Assembly: GCF_900102505.1 (NCBI RefSeq)
Contig: NZ_FMVT01000006.1
Coordinates: 186,001 to 250,000 of the forward strand
Length of the DNA stretch: 64,000 nt
DNA from: Paracoccus tibetensis
GTDB lineage: Bacteria; Pseudomonadota; Alphaproteobacteria; Rhodobacterales; Rhodobacteraceae
Direction of reading: 5' to 3'
A program made the translations under genes and the position numbers. Within the stretch, counting starts at the first letter, position 1. Every line of letters starts with the position of its first letter. Under the pieces are notes generated by a model. The model had not been told where the DNA came from and made no database searches. It saw only the letters and a list, made by a program, of their open reading frames with translations. Below are positions 1 to 7,350 of the stretch, piece by piece.

Positions 1-1165
1 AGGCAAAGGTGATGACGCCGACGATCCCGTCCCATAGCGTGCCGTAATAGGCGAGGAACCCATCCCCGATCGCCTTGAGCCCGTCAAAGGCGCCGGTCAC
101 GTCGCCAGTGAAGACCCCGCGGAAGAAGGACACAAACCCGTCGAACGTGGACCGGATCCCGTCCCAGAGGCGCCCGAACCATGGCCCGACATCCTCCCAA
201 TTGTCGTAGATCAGGTAGGCCGCTCCCGCGATCACCGCCACGGCAGCGCCGATCGGGTTGGCGACCAAGGCAACGCTCAGCGCCTTGACCCCGGCCGCGG
301 CCTTCATCATCGCGGCAACAAAAGGCCCCGCCGTCATGATCATCAGCCCGAGGCCGGACAGGACCGGGCCCAGCACCATGATGGAAGCCGCCAGCGTTGA
401 CAGGAAAGACTGCATCGCGGGCGACATGCCCCGAAAGCGCGAGGCGACATCGACCACGAAGGCCGAGAGCCGGTTGAGCGAGGGTGCCAGGTTCGCCGTC
501 ACCATCACCCAGATGCCATGCATCTGCTTTTGCAGGCGCGAGAGGTTGTCGTTGAACTGCTCGGCGTTCTTGGCCATTTCCGGCGTGATGACGATGCCAA
601 GCTCATCCGCCTCGTCCATCATCGCGCGCAGCGCGTCCCGCCCCCCATTCAGCATGGGGATGAGATCGGCGCCGGACTTGCCGAGGAACTCCATGGCGAG
701 CGCGGTCTTCTGGGCCCCGTCCGGCATCTCGGAAAGAACCTGGGCGACATCAGCCATGACGTCGGTCGTGCGCCGCAGCTGCCCGTCCGCGCCCCGCACG
801 GCCACACCAATCTTTTTGAACTTGTCCGGCTTGTCGGCCATTGCCCGCGACAGGCGCGCGACAGCGCCCTGCAGCGAGCCCATGGACACGCCCGACATGT
901 CGGCGGCGTGCTGCAGGCGCGACAGGTCATCCACCGGGATACCGATCTTCTGCGCCAGCTTTCCCATGTCATCGGCCGCGCTCAGCTGCGCGCGAAGCCC
1001 GGCGGCGATGCCAGCGCCGGCGGCCGAGAGACCGGCGCCGACCACCGCCAGGCGCTTGCCGAATTGGCGCATCTTGCCGGCGTTGTCGTTCAGGCCTTTC
1101 TTGAACTGCGCGTCATCGAGCCCGAGCGCGACGCGCATGCGGCCGACCAGTCCGGATCCTGCCAT
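1..1165 (-). CDS. Phage tail tape measure protein (5' part; gene runs off the left edge)
   Basis: Sets tail length and is threaded through the tail tube in siphoviruses. The frame is open from an ATG at 1165 to the window edge (388 codons seen). The start region (GLDDAQFKKGL, then a glycine/alanine-rich amphipathic stretch) and the later segment KIGIPVDDLSRLQHAADMSG are typical of tape measure proteins, followed by hydrophobic helices (residues about 240-310) that usually form the membrane-active part. It lies directly after the tail-chaperone genes, the conserved siphovirus order. The C-terminal end is outside the window, so total length is unknown. Confidence 0.88.
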   Translation of the reverse strand, partial: MAGSGLVGRMRVALGLDDAQFKKGLNDNAGKMRQFGKRLAVVGAGLSAAGAGIAAGLRAQLSAADDMGKLAQKIGIPVDDLSRLQHAADMSGVSMGSLQGAVARLSRAMADKPDKFKKIGVAVRGADGQLRRTTDVMADVAQVLSEMPDGAQKTALAMEFLGKSGADLIPMLNGGRDALRAMMDEADELGIVITPEMAKNAEQFNDNLSRLQKQMHGIWVMVTANLAPSLNRLSAFVVDVASRFRGMSPAMQSFLSTLAASIMVLGPVLSGLGLMIMTAGPFVAAMMKAAAGVKALSVALVANPIGAAVAVIAGAAYLIYDNWEDVGPWFGRLWDGIRSTFDGFVSFFRGVFTGDVTGAFDGLKAIGDGFLAYYGTLWDGIVGVITFA

Positions 1166-1178
1166 GGCCCTGCCTCCG

Positions 1179-1556
1179 TCAGATTGCGTGTGCGGAGGCC
1201 CGCTTGCGGGCGTCCCAGTCCTGCCGGCCGGCCCTGACCCGGGCCGCCCATTCGTTGATCGTGGTGGTGGGCAGCACGACCTTCAGCTCGTCGAGATAGA
1301 AGCCTAGATCCCGGGGCCGGCGTTCGGACTTGCCGAGCACCTGGTCCAGATCCGGCACCTTCTTGACCCGCTGCAGCTTGGCCGCGAGCCAGCCGGCGGT
1401 CAGGATCACGTCGTTCTGCTGGTTGCGCCGCAGCACCGCCGCCTTCATTTCCGTCAGCAGGAGACGGGGCGTGATCAGCCAGAACCGCTCCGGACAGAGA
1501 TCGAGCGCCAACCAATCAGTGTAAAGCCCGGCGAGGTTCAGCGCCTCGCCGGCGGC
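1179..1556 (-). CDS. Tail assembly chaperone, -1 frame extension (lambda gpT-like part of a GT fusion)
   Basis: This frame has no stop from the slippery run at 1556-1564 to 1179. Slipping back one base gives AAGEALNLAGLYTDWLALDL and then the rest of the frame, for a predicted fusion of about 248 aa (123 zero-frame residues plus 125). An independent start is poor: the only early initiator is a TTG at 1511 with no convincing ribosome binding site. Without the shift this Trp/Leu-rich frame would have no good translation signal. The fused C-terminal domain normally contacts the tube or tape measure protein. It ends 13 bases before the tape measure start. Confidence 0.75.
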   Translation of the reverse strand, partial: AAGEALNLAGLYTDWLALDLCPERFWLITPRLLLTEMKAAVLRRNQQNDVILTAGWLAAKLQRVKKVPDLDQVLGKSERRPRDLGFYLDELKVVLPTTTINEWAARVRAGRQDWDARKRASAHAI

Positions 1557-1924
1557 TTTTTTTTGGCGGACTTCCGGCCTTTTTCGGCTGCCTTCGTGCG
1601 CGCCTCCACCGCCGCGACAACCTCGGGATCCGGCTCAGGGAACGCGCCCTCGACCAGCCGGAGGAAGGTCGACAGATCCTCGCGCAGAATGTCATCGGCA
1701 ACCCATTTGTCGTGCTCTGGATGGTAGCGGTCGAGCGCAAGATCGACGACCCGGACCATCACGCTGAAATCGGGCAGCTCGCCCTCCTTCAGATCGAGAT
1801 CGGTGATCGGGCCAAGATGCTGCCCGTATTCCTTCTGCAGCTGCGCCAGTCCGATCATGCCAAGGCAAAGACGATAGGTCTCGCCGCGGGCGGTGACGAC
1901 GACCTCGCCCGTGATCGCGTTCAT
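1538..1924 (-). CDS. Tail assembly chaperone, zero-frame product (lambda gpG-like role; GTA gp10-like)
   Basis: A 128-aa protein that would coat the tape measure during tail assembly. The N-terminal part (VTARGETYRLCLGMIGLAQL) resembles the GTA-gp10/Phage_TAC family. The C-terminus is Lys-rich and ends on a run of eight A residues in the mRNA just before the stop. Start ATG at 1924 overlaps the tail-tube stop by 4 bases, so translation is coupled. The position between tail tube and tape measure is the classic place for a chaperone made as two products by ribosomal frameshifting. Family assignment is from memory of sequence features and not from a search. Confidence 0.8.
   Translation of the reverse strand: MNAITGEVVVTARGETYRLCLGMIGLAQLQKEYGQHLGPITDLDLKEGELPDFSVMVRVVDLALDRYHPEHDKWVADDILREDLSTFLRLVEGAFPEPDPEVVAAVEARTKAAEKGRKSAKKKPPARR
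1556..1562 (-). other. Programmed -1 ribosomal frameshift site A AAA AAG
   Basis: Read on the minus strand in the zero frame, codons GCC AAA AAA AAG contain the heptamer A AAA AAG, the same slippery sequence used by Escherichia coli dnaX. The A run has eight bases (1557-1564). The -1 frame downstream is open and encodes the second half of the chaperone. No stimulatory stem-loop was worked out. Confidence 0.8.
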
Positions 1925-2355
1925 TCGCCGGCCCCTTCGCTCTCAACCTGCGAGTTCAGGCGGAAGACGGCCTCGGCGGTCATCTTGCCGGCGATGGGCG
2001 CGGTGCGGCGGTAGCCCTTGGCAAAGCCGGTGAAGGTTTCCGGCTCGCCATCCACACCGAGCGTCAGCTCGATCAGCACCTCCTCGCCGGTCGCCTTGAT
2101 CTCGGTCAGCAGGGCATGCGTCGCCGAGCGCGGAACGTAGTTCATCGGTACGGTCAGCTCGCCGCTGTCGATCAGGCCGGCGATGAACTGCTTGCGGCGC
2201 CCCGGCGACTCCATGTGCGTCGTTTCCACCTCGTCGACCTGCTCGTCGGGGGCCTCAAGGTCGCCGACCAGGTCGAGCTTGATGAACGCCGGGGCGCCGT
2301 TCGTGCCGAGCCGCCCGATGCGGACGGTCGAGCCATAGCCAATTCTGCCAGTCAT
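1921..2355 (-). CDS. Phage tail tube (major tail) protein
   Basis: A 144-aa protein of the size and composition of siphovirus major tail proteins: N-terminal IGYGSTVRIG, a central segment with VDEVETTHMES where tube subunits stack, and a C-terminal part carrying TAEAVFRLNSQVES with an acidic tail. It should form the tube through which DNA passes. It sits between the tail completion gene and the chaperone genes, the conserved order, and overlaps the chaperone start by 4 bases. A tail tube call is more likely than a minor tail protein because of the length and position. Confidence 0.78.
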   Translation of the reverse strand: MTGRIGYGSTVRIGRLGTNGAPAFIKLDLVGDLEAPDEQVDEVETTHMESPGRRKQFIAGLIDSGELTVPMNYVPRSATHALLTEIKATGEEVLIELTLGVDGEPETFTGFAKGYRRTAPIAGKMTAEAVFRLNSQVESEGAGE

Positions 2356-2380
2356 GTGGGATCACTCCGTGCTGGGTGCG

Positions 2381-2803
2381 TCAGGAAAAAATGGATGCGG
2401 GCTGCCAGGACAGCACGCGGAAGCTCATGACCAGCGTGCCGACATAGGCGCGGGACTGGCTGTGGCTGACGATGGTGGTCTCCTCGAGGGCAACCCCGAT
2501 CTCCGGCGAGCGCAGGGCGGCGAGCACCAGCGCCTCGATCACGGCACTGTCCTCGTCGAGCCGGTCCTCGATATCCTCGCCGCCCTCCCGGCGCAGCGCG
2601 ACTTGCAAGAGCGTGCGCCGCTCAGAGCTATTCTGGCTGTCGAGGACGCTCGGCTCCTGCGGGGTCAGAACGCCGAGGATCGGCAACGCGGCCGCGTCGA
2701 TCGAACCCGGCCAGACCCGCAAAACCGTGATGCCGGCAAGGGCGGGAGTCGCGGCGAGTGCGGCGCGCACGACGGCGCGGTAGGTGCTGCGATAATGGGG
2801 CAA
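2381..2803 (-). CDS. Phage tail completion/terminator-like protein
   Basis: A 140-aa product if translation begins at TTG 2803, which has a good site GGAAGG eight bases upstream inside the end of the preceding gene. A farther start at 2848 would overlap that gene by 41 bases. The start (PHYRSTYRAVVRAALAATPA) and the central part describing conserved beta strands fit proteins that cap the tail tube. The position between the head-tail joining gene and the tail tube gene supports this. Family recognition is weak, so the function is mainly inferred from order. Confidence 0.6.
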   Translation of the reverse strand: MPHYRSTYRAVVRAALAATPALAGITVLRVWPGSIDAAALPILGVLTPQEPSVLDSQNSSERRTLLQVALRREGGEDIEDRLDEDSAVIEALVLAALRSPEIGVALEETTIVSHSQSRAYVGTLVMSFRVLSWQPASIFS

Positions 2804-2807
2804 GGTT

Positions 2808-3134
2808 TCAGCCTTCCAAAAGGTGCAGCTCGGCGATGACGAAAGCATCCGCCGCGGGCGAGCCGCTCTTGTGAACCGTGGTCACGCTGAAGCGCCGGCC
2901 GTCCGGCACCCGGATCAGATCGCCCCGCGCCAGTTCAGGCGCGAGGCTGCCCGAGACCCGCCAGGTCGGCGCCTCGATCAGCACCGCCTGGCCGTCCGCG
3001 CCGGTCACCTCGATCGGGCTCTCGCGGAAGATCGACTGGATCTCCCGGATCAGCCCCACGCGCGGCGCATACTCGACGGGCTCGCCTAAGACGCCCGCAA
3101 GCGTCCCGGCGAGCCCGTCGAAGATCCTGGTCAT
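2808..3134 (-). CDS. Head-tail joining protein
   Basis: A 108-aa protein whose features (RVGLIREIQSIFRESPIEV, then GDLIRVPDGRRFSVTTVHKSG) match small beta-rich head-tail joining proteins of the lambda gpFII type, which bind under the portal ring and receive the tail. Its start touches the stop of the cement protein gene at 3134 and it ends only 4 bases before the next gene, so it lies in the same tightly packed morphogenesis operon. The role rests on size, composition and gene order. Confidence 0.65.
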   Translation of the reverse strand: MTRIFDGLAGTLAGVLGEPVEYAPRVGLIREIQSIFRESPIEVTGADGQAVLIEAPTWRVSGSLAPELARGDLIRVPDGRRFSVTTVHKSGSPAADAFVIAELHLLEG

Positions 3135-3463
3135 CAGCGGATCGCGCCGTCGAGCAGCACGCGCCCGATCGCCGAGGGGTTGGCCGCCGCTTCAACCGCT
3201 ACGCCGATCAGCGTGTTTCCGGAGGCGGTGGTGGTGAGATCGCCCTCGGTCGTCAGATAGACCTTGGCGCCGGCCGTCCAGGCCTGAGCCGCCGTCTTCG
3301 GCAGATCAAATACGCCGCGGCGAACCAGGACGACATCCTCGCCCTCGGCCGCGTTTCCTTGCGCCACACCGACGATCGAGCCAACCCGGACCAGCTGGCC
3401 CGAGACGACGGCGGCCGCCATGGTCAGGGTGAGATGCTCACCCGGCTGCACGTAGTTTTTCAT
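3134..3463 (-). CDS. Capsid cement/decoration protein, DUF2190-like
   Basis: A 109-aa protein. Segments MKNYVQPGEHLTLTMAAAV, LVRVGSIVGVAQGNAAEGE and VYLTTEGDLTTTASGNTLIG are typical of DUF2190 capsid cement proteins, which stabilise the mature head from outside (lambda gpD role). It is placed immediately downstream of the capsid gene, as expected for a decoration protein made in near-equal amounts. The 87 bases between this start and the capsid stop hold nothing recognisable. Confidence 0.78.
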   Translation of the reverse strand: MKNYVQPGEHLTLTMAAAVVSGQLVRVGSIVGVAQGNAAEGEDVVLVRRGVFDLPKTAAQAWTAGAKVYLTTEGDLTTTASGNTLIGVAVEAAANPSAIGRVLLDGAIR

Positions 3464-3550
3464 CTCGTGATCCTTTCACGGTTTCATCACGGTTGCAGAA
3501 TGGCGCAGGGCGGCCACCAGCCGCCCCGCACATCAGATGATGTCGCCGCC

Positions 3551-4963
3551 TTACGCGCCGTTGACCTTGTAGGCCCCGCGGTAGTCCACCACCGCCGCGC
3601 CGAAGATGTGGCGCGCGTCCATCTTGACCAGGTCAGGGTTCATGCCCTCGATCGTCTGCACGGTCGGTGCGGCGTAACCCTCGAGATAGGCATGCGCGAT
3701 CGGCGGCAGGTCGCTGGAGAAGAGATACCACGCGGTATCCGAGCCGCCGGCCTCAGCGCCGAGGTTCGGGATGACCGCCGGCGTCAGCGTCGACTTGTAG
3801 GGGTTCACGTTCGCGTCGGTGCCCGGCGTGATGGTGGTGGCGAACTGCAACGCCAGCAGCTCGAGCGCCGGCGGCACGATCAGCCGGTCCGGCTCGATCT
3901 GCAGGAAGTCGTCGCGATCGCGCGAGCCATAGGCGCGCTGCCCCCACATGGCCTTGCGGGCCGCGCCCACAGCGGCAATGCCGATCGTGCCGGCCGCGCC
4001 GCCGCCGGTGCCCAGATTGCCATGGTCGGCGTGGAACAGCGGCAGGCCGTCCGACTTCAGGCGCGCGTTCGAGCGGATCAGCGACCAGACCATCGAGGCC
4101 TCCATCGTCCGGGCCGCCATGGCGAACTCGGTCGGGATGCGCTGGAAGGCGCCCATGTCGTCGTTCACCACCGCCTCAAAGGTGAGGTTGATGGTGCGGC
4201 CGCGGCGCTCGACCTTCAGGCCCTCGGCCTCGTCGGCGAGCACGGCCGATTGATACTCGCCGTTCTCCTTCACCGGCTTCAGGCTGAAATCGCCGCCGAA
4301 GCGGACGGAATGCAGCTCGCGGAAGTCGGTGGCGGTGAGCGGCGCGCCGGTGACCAGCTGCCAGCTGGCATTGCGGCGGCGATAGGCCTCTTGAAGCGAG
4401 CGGTTCATCACCTCGGTGGTGATGAAGGCAAAGTCGCTCACGCCATAGGCGCCACCCATCATGGTGGTGGCGCGCATGCCGCGGCGGATGGTGTCCGGAT
4501 CGCTGTAGCCGCGCCCGTTGCCGCCGAGCTCCATCGCCAGGTGACGCACGCGCATGCCGCGATACTGCGCGGCGGCGCCCTCGGTCTCGCCCATCAGCGC
4601 GCCGATCATCGCGTTGACGCGGGTCTCGCTCTCGTCGCGCTGGATGCTGCTGCGCGGGCCGCCGGCGGGATTGGTGCTGCGCCCGACCGGCTCCTGGGCG
4701 GCCATGGTCGCCATGAAGCGCCGGCCGGCGACATCGGCCGAAACCCCCTCATCGACCAGCGCGTCGACATCGGCCTGCATCAGGCGGCCCGAGGTGACAT
4801 GGGGGGCGGCCATCTCGCGGATCTCGCGGACACGGGCGCGCTCCTGGGCGATGATGTCGGCCGGGTTGGCCTGCATGGTGGGGGCTGGCGCCGACGGGCT
4901 CGCCGGGGCTGCGGGGGTGGCGGGGCTGGCCGCCGGGGTCTGGTTCTTGGGATCCTGAGGCAT
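3551..4963 (-). CDS. Possible nested scaffold-capsid product from an internal start
   Basis: Inside the protease-capsid gene, codon Met244 (ATG at 4963) is preceded by GGAGG five bases away, a much better ribosome binding site than expected by chance in coding sequence. Initiation there would give a 470-aa protein lacking the protease, holding scaffold stretch plus capsid. Lambda uses the same trick for its Nu3 scaffold inside gene C. This is an inference from the signal only; the long form must also be made to supply protease. Confidence 0.45.
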   Translation of the reverse strand: MPQDPKNQTPAASPATPAAPASPSAPAPTMQANPADIIAQERARVREIREMAAPHVTSGRLMQADVDALVDEGVSADVAGRRFMATMAAQEPVGRSTNPAGGPRSSIQRDESETRVNAMIGALMGETEGAAAQYRGMRVRHLAMELGGNGRGYSDPDTIRRGMRATTMMGGAYGVSDFAFITTEVMNRSLQEAYRRRNASWQLVTGAPLTATDFRELHSVRFGGDFSLKPVKENGEYQSAVLADEAEGLKVERRGRTINLTFEAVVNDDMGAFQRIPTEFAMAARTMEASMVWSLIRSNARLKSDGLPLFHADHGNLGTGGGAAGTIGIAAVGAARKAMWGQRAYGSRDRDDFLQIEPDRLIVPPALELLALQFATTITPGTDANVNPYKSTLTPAVIPNLGAEAGGSDTAWYLFSSDLPPIAHAYLEGYAAPTVQTIEGMNPDLVKMDARHIFGAAVVDYRGAYKVNGA

Positions 4964-5692
4964 GCTGCCCTCCATGGAAGGTTGACCGCCGGCGGCGGCA
5001 GGGGCCGGCGCGGGCGGCGCGGCCCGGTCCGGGTTACGGGAGCCGTCCAGCCGCTGCCGGAGGCGGGCGGTGGCCGACATGTAGTGCTGCTGCGCGCCCT
5101 TCATCTCGGCGGGCACGGCGATCGGGGTAATGGGCTTGGCGTTTTCCTCGACCTCGTCGGCAAAGCCCTCGGCGACGGCGGCGGCCGGGCCGAACCAGCT
5201 GCCAGATTGGCCGTTCGCGCGCATCAGGTTGCGCATCTCCTCGGCCGTCTTGCCGGAAGCGGCCGCGTAGACCGCGGCATAGGTCGAGGCGATCATATCC
5301 AGCTGGTCGGCCTGCTGCCGGTGCGTGGCGGCATCGCCGAAGGTGATCCCCGACGGATCGTGGATCATGATATGCGAGCCAGCCGACATCACCCGCGCGG
5401 CGCCGGCCATCAGGATCAGCGAGGCCGCCGAGGCGGCGATGCCCTCGACGACGATCCGGCAGCCGCCGGGATGGGCGGCGAGCATGGCGCGGATCTGCTC
5501 CCCGGCATAGACGTGCCCGCCATGCGAGTTAAGGCGCACCGTGAGATGGCCATCGCCGAGCTGCGCCAGCGCCTCGCGCACCATGGACGGTGCGAAGAAG
5601 ACATCCTCCTCCCACATCCAGCCGATCTGGCTGTCATCGACCACGTCGCCGCTGAGGATCAGCTCGTTGTTGAAGATCAGACTGCGAGACAT
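3551..5692 (-). CDS. ClpP-type prohead protease fused to major capsid protein
   Basis: A 713-aa polyprotein. Residues 1-185 are an S14/ClpP-like protease with nucleophile Ser88 in GIAASAASLIL and His111 in MIHDPSG. Residues about 220-335 are an Ala/Pro-rich linker and a helical scaffold-like stretch (IIAQERARVREIREM). Residues about 340-713 are a Mu-like major capsid domain ending in AAVVDYRGAYKVNGA. Protease and capsid are separate genes in lambda and HK97, but this fused form is known in some phages. The start overlaps the portal stop (ATGA type). The fusion implies self-processing during head maturation. An internal start at 4963 may yield a shorter product. Confidence 0.9.
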   Translation of the reverse strand: MSRSLIFNNELILSGDVVDDSQIGWMWEEDVFFAPSMVREALAQLGDGHLTVRLNSHGGHVYAGEQIRAMLAAHPGGCRIVVEGIAASAASLILMAGAARVMSAGSHIMIHDPSGITFGDAATHRQQADQLDMIASTYAAVYAAASGKTAEEMRNLMRANGQSGSWFGPAAAVAEGFADEVEENAKPITPIAVPAEMKGAQQHYMSATARLRQRLDGSRNPDRAAPPAPAPAAAGGQPSMEGSMPQDPKNQTPAASPATPAAPASPSAPAPTMQANPADIIAQERARVREIREMAAPHVTSGRLMQADVDALVDEGVSADVAGRRFMATMAAQEPVGRSTNPAGGPRSSIQRDESETRVNAMIGALMGETEGAAAQYRGMRVRHLAMELGGNGRGYSDPDTIRRGMRATTMMGGAYGVSDFAFITTEVMNRSLQEAYRRRNASWQLVTGAPLTATDFRELHSVRFGGDFSLKPVKENGEYQSAVLADEAEGLKVERRGRTINLTFEAVVNDDMGAFQRIPTEFAMAARTMEASMVWSLIRSNARLKSDGLPLFHADHGNLGTGGGAAGTIGIAAVGAARKAMWGQRAYGSRDRDDFLQIEPDRLIVPPALELLALQFATTITPGTDANVNPYKSTLTPAVIPNLGAEAGGSDTAWYLFSSDLPPIAHAYLEGYAAPTVQTIEGMNPDLVKMDARHIFGAAVVDYRGAYKVNGA

Positions 5693-7149
5693 CAGGAATT
5701 ATCCTTTTCTGAGGCGGCCGGGGCGGCGTCGGCTGATGGCTTTGATGGCGCGGGGGGCTTGGCGAATTTCAGCTGGCCATCCGCCTCCGCGTCCTGCTCG
5801 CGCTCCTCGCGGATGCGGTCGGGGTCGCGGCCGAGCTCGCGCTGCACGCCCTGGCGGCTGTTCAGCCCGGCATCGATCTCCTCGATCATCGCCGGGATTT
5901 CCTTGGTGGGATCGACCAGGATCCGGCGCGGCGGCGTCCAGTCGAGGGTGAACTCCAGGCCGCGGTGACCGGCGAGCGCGAGGCCCTCCCGGAACCAGCG
6001 CTCGATGCCCTCGCCCATCTGCATGATCAGCATGCCGCGCTGCCACATGCGGACCAGGCGGTCCATTTCCATGCGGCCCATCCGGCCCGAGGAAAAGTTG
6101 ACCCCGCGCAGATCGGCCGTGAGCGCCTCATAGGTGATCCCGAGCCCCGCCGCGATCGTGCGCAAGCCCCGAGCCATGAACTCATCATAGCCGTCCACGG
6201 TCGGCGGCTGCACGACGGTCGGCTCGGCGCCCTCGGGCAGCTCGACCACCGCCCCGGGCGCCAGGTCCTCGAGCCCGGCACCGGCCTGCGCCGCCCGTGG
6301 CGTGCCCCCGGTGTATTTGAGCACGATCGCCATCAACGCCGAGATCCGCTGCTTGAGGATCTGCGCCTCCTGGTAGTCGCTGAGCTCGCCGAGGGTCATC
6401 ATCACCGGCGCGAGCCAAGGCACGCCGCGCAGCTGGCCGGGCCTGTCGAAGCGGCGCAGATGGATGATGTCGCTCCAGTGCACCCGGGTGGATTCCAGCG
6501 GTTTGCGGTGGCGCACGGCGCCCGGATGCTCGTTGAAAAGGTGATAGGCCTCGATCGCGCCGGTCGGCCCGTATTCCACGCCCTCGACCACCAGGTTCTC
6601 GCCCCAGCTCTGGACCGTGGTGTCGAGGCAATCGACCTCGACCAGCTCGATCTGATAGGGCAGCGCCAGGTGCCGGCCATAACCGCCGGTGCGCATGCGG
6701 CGGCGGATCAGGACCTCGCCATCGGTGAAGATCGTGGACATGCAGATCTGCTGCATTTCCAGAAGATCGTATTCCTCGCCGGCATCCAGGCGGACGCTGA
6801 GCAGGTGGCGCTCAACCAGATCCTTGACGGTCGCCTTCACGTTGTCACTGGCGGCGCGCACCGAGGGCATGATGCCTTCGCCGACGACGTTGACGACGAT
6901 CACATCGCGGGCACGGGCAGCATAGGCGCGGTTGCGGACCATGTCGCGCGAGAGGTTCCGCAGCCGCTCGCGCGAGCCGAAGGCCGCGGCATCGGCCGAT
7001 GTCGCCGGCGCCTTCCAGCCATAGGTGCGACGCCCTCGCGAGGCGGCGTCGTAGTTCATCACGACGGCGGTCTGCGCCCGGGCCGTGGCTCGCCGCAGCC
7101 CCGCCTCGGGCGCGAAGAAGCCGATGGTGCGGTCGATGAAGTTCATCAC
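5692..7149 (-). CDS. Phage portal protein, lambda gpB family
   Basis: A 485-aa protein forming the dodecameric DNA channel at the head vertex. The start (MMNFIDRTIGFFAPEAGLRR) and the run RNLSRDMVRNRAYAARARD followed by VVNVVGEG are characteristic of lambda-family portals, as is the late motif NFSSGRMGRMEMDRLVRMWQ. Length is close to the family norm (about 500). It overlaps both neighbours by a few bases (gpW-like gene upstream, protease-capsid downstream), so it is a coupled part of the head operon. Confidence 0.93.
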   Translation of the reverse strand: MMNFIDRTIGFFAPEAGLRRATARAQTAVVMNYDAASRGRRTYGWKAPATSADAAAFGSRERLRNLSRDMVRNRAYAARARDVIVVNVVGEGIMPSVRAASDNVKATVKDLVERHLLSVRLDAGEEYDLLEMQQICMSTIFTDGEVLIRRRMRTGGYGRHLALPYQIELVEVDCLDTTVQSWGENLVVEGVEYGPTGAIEAYHLFNEHPGAVRHRKPLESTRVHWSDIIHLRRFDRPGQLRGVPWLAPVMMTLGELSDYQEAQILKQRISALMAIVLKYTGGTPRAAQAGAGLEDLAPGAVVELPEGAEPTVVQPPTVDGYDEFMARGLRTIAAGLGITYEALTADLRGVNFSSGRMGRMEMDRLVRMWQRGMLIMQMGEGIERWFREGLALAGHRGLEFTLDWTPPRRILVDPTKEIPAMIEEIDAGLNSRQGVQRELGRDPDRIREEREQDAEADGQLKFAKPPAPSKPSADAAPAASEKDNS

Positions 7150-7349
7150 AGCCCCCGCGTCGTGCGGGGATAGGACACCCGGGACAGACCGGCGGGGGTA
7201 GCGGACAGCTCGGCCTCGATCATCGCCAGGGTTTCGCGCATTTCCTTCAGCGAGCGATAGGACACCTTCTCGCCGTTCAGCTCGAGTGAGGATGCCCCCT
7301 TGGCGATCGCCGCGCGTAGGGCCGCGGCATCAGCATGCGTGAACGCCAT
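7146..7349 (-). CDS. gpW-like head-tail connector
   Basis: A 67-aa protein with the gpW pattern: an N-terminal helix (FTHADAAALRAAIAKGASSL), the beta hairpin LELNGEKVSYRSL and a second helix KEMRETLAMIEAEL. Lambda gpW plugs the portal after packaging and makes the site for the next joining protein. The position between large terminase and portal is the canonical one. It overlaps the portal start by 4 bases. Confidence 0.85.
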   Translation of the reverse strand: MAFTHADAAALRAAIAKGASSLELNGEKVSYRSLKEMRETLAMIEAELSATPAGLSRVSYPRTTRGL

Positions 7350-7350
7350 G

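Noticed and set aside
3359..5968. An 869-codon open frame on the plus strand opposite the capsid gene
   Set aside because: It is antisense to the protease-capsid gene. High GC at third positions removes stops from the opposite strand, and the product is His/Arg/Ala/Gly-rich without any family feature.
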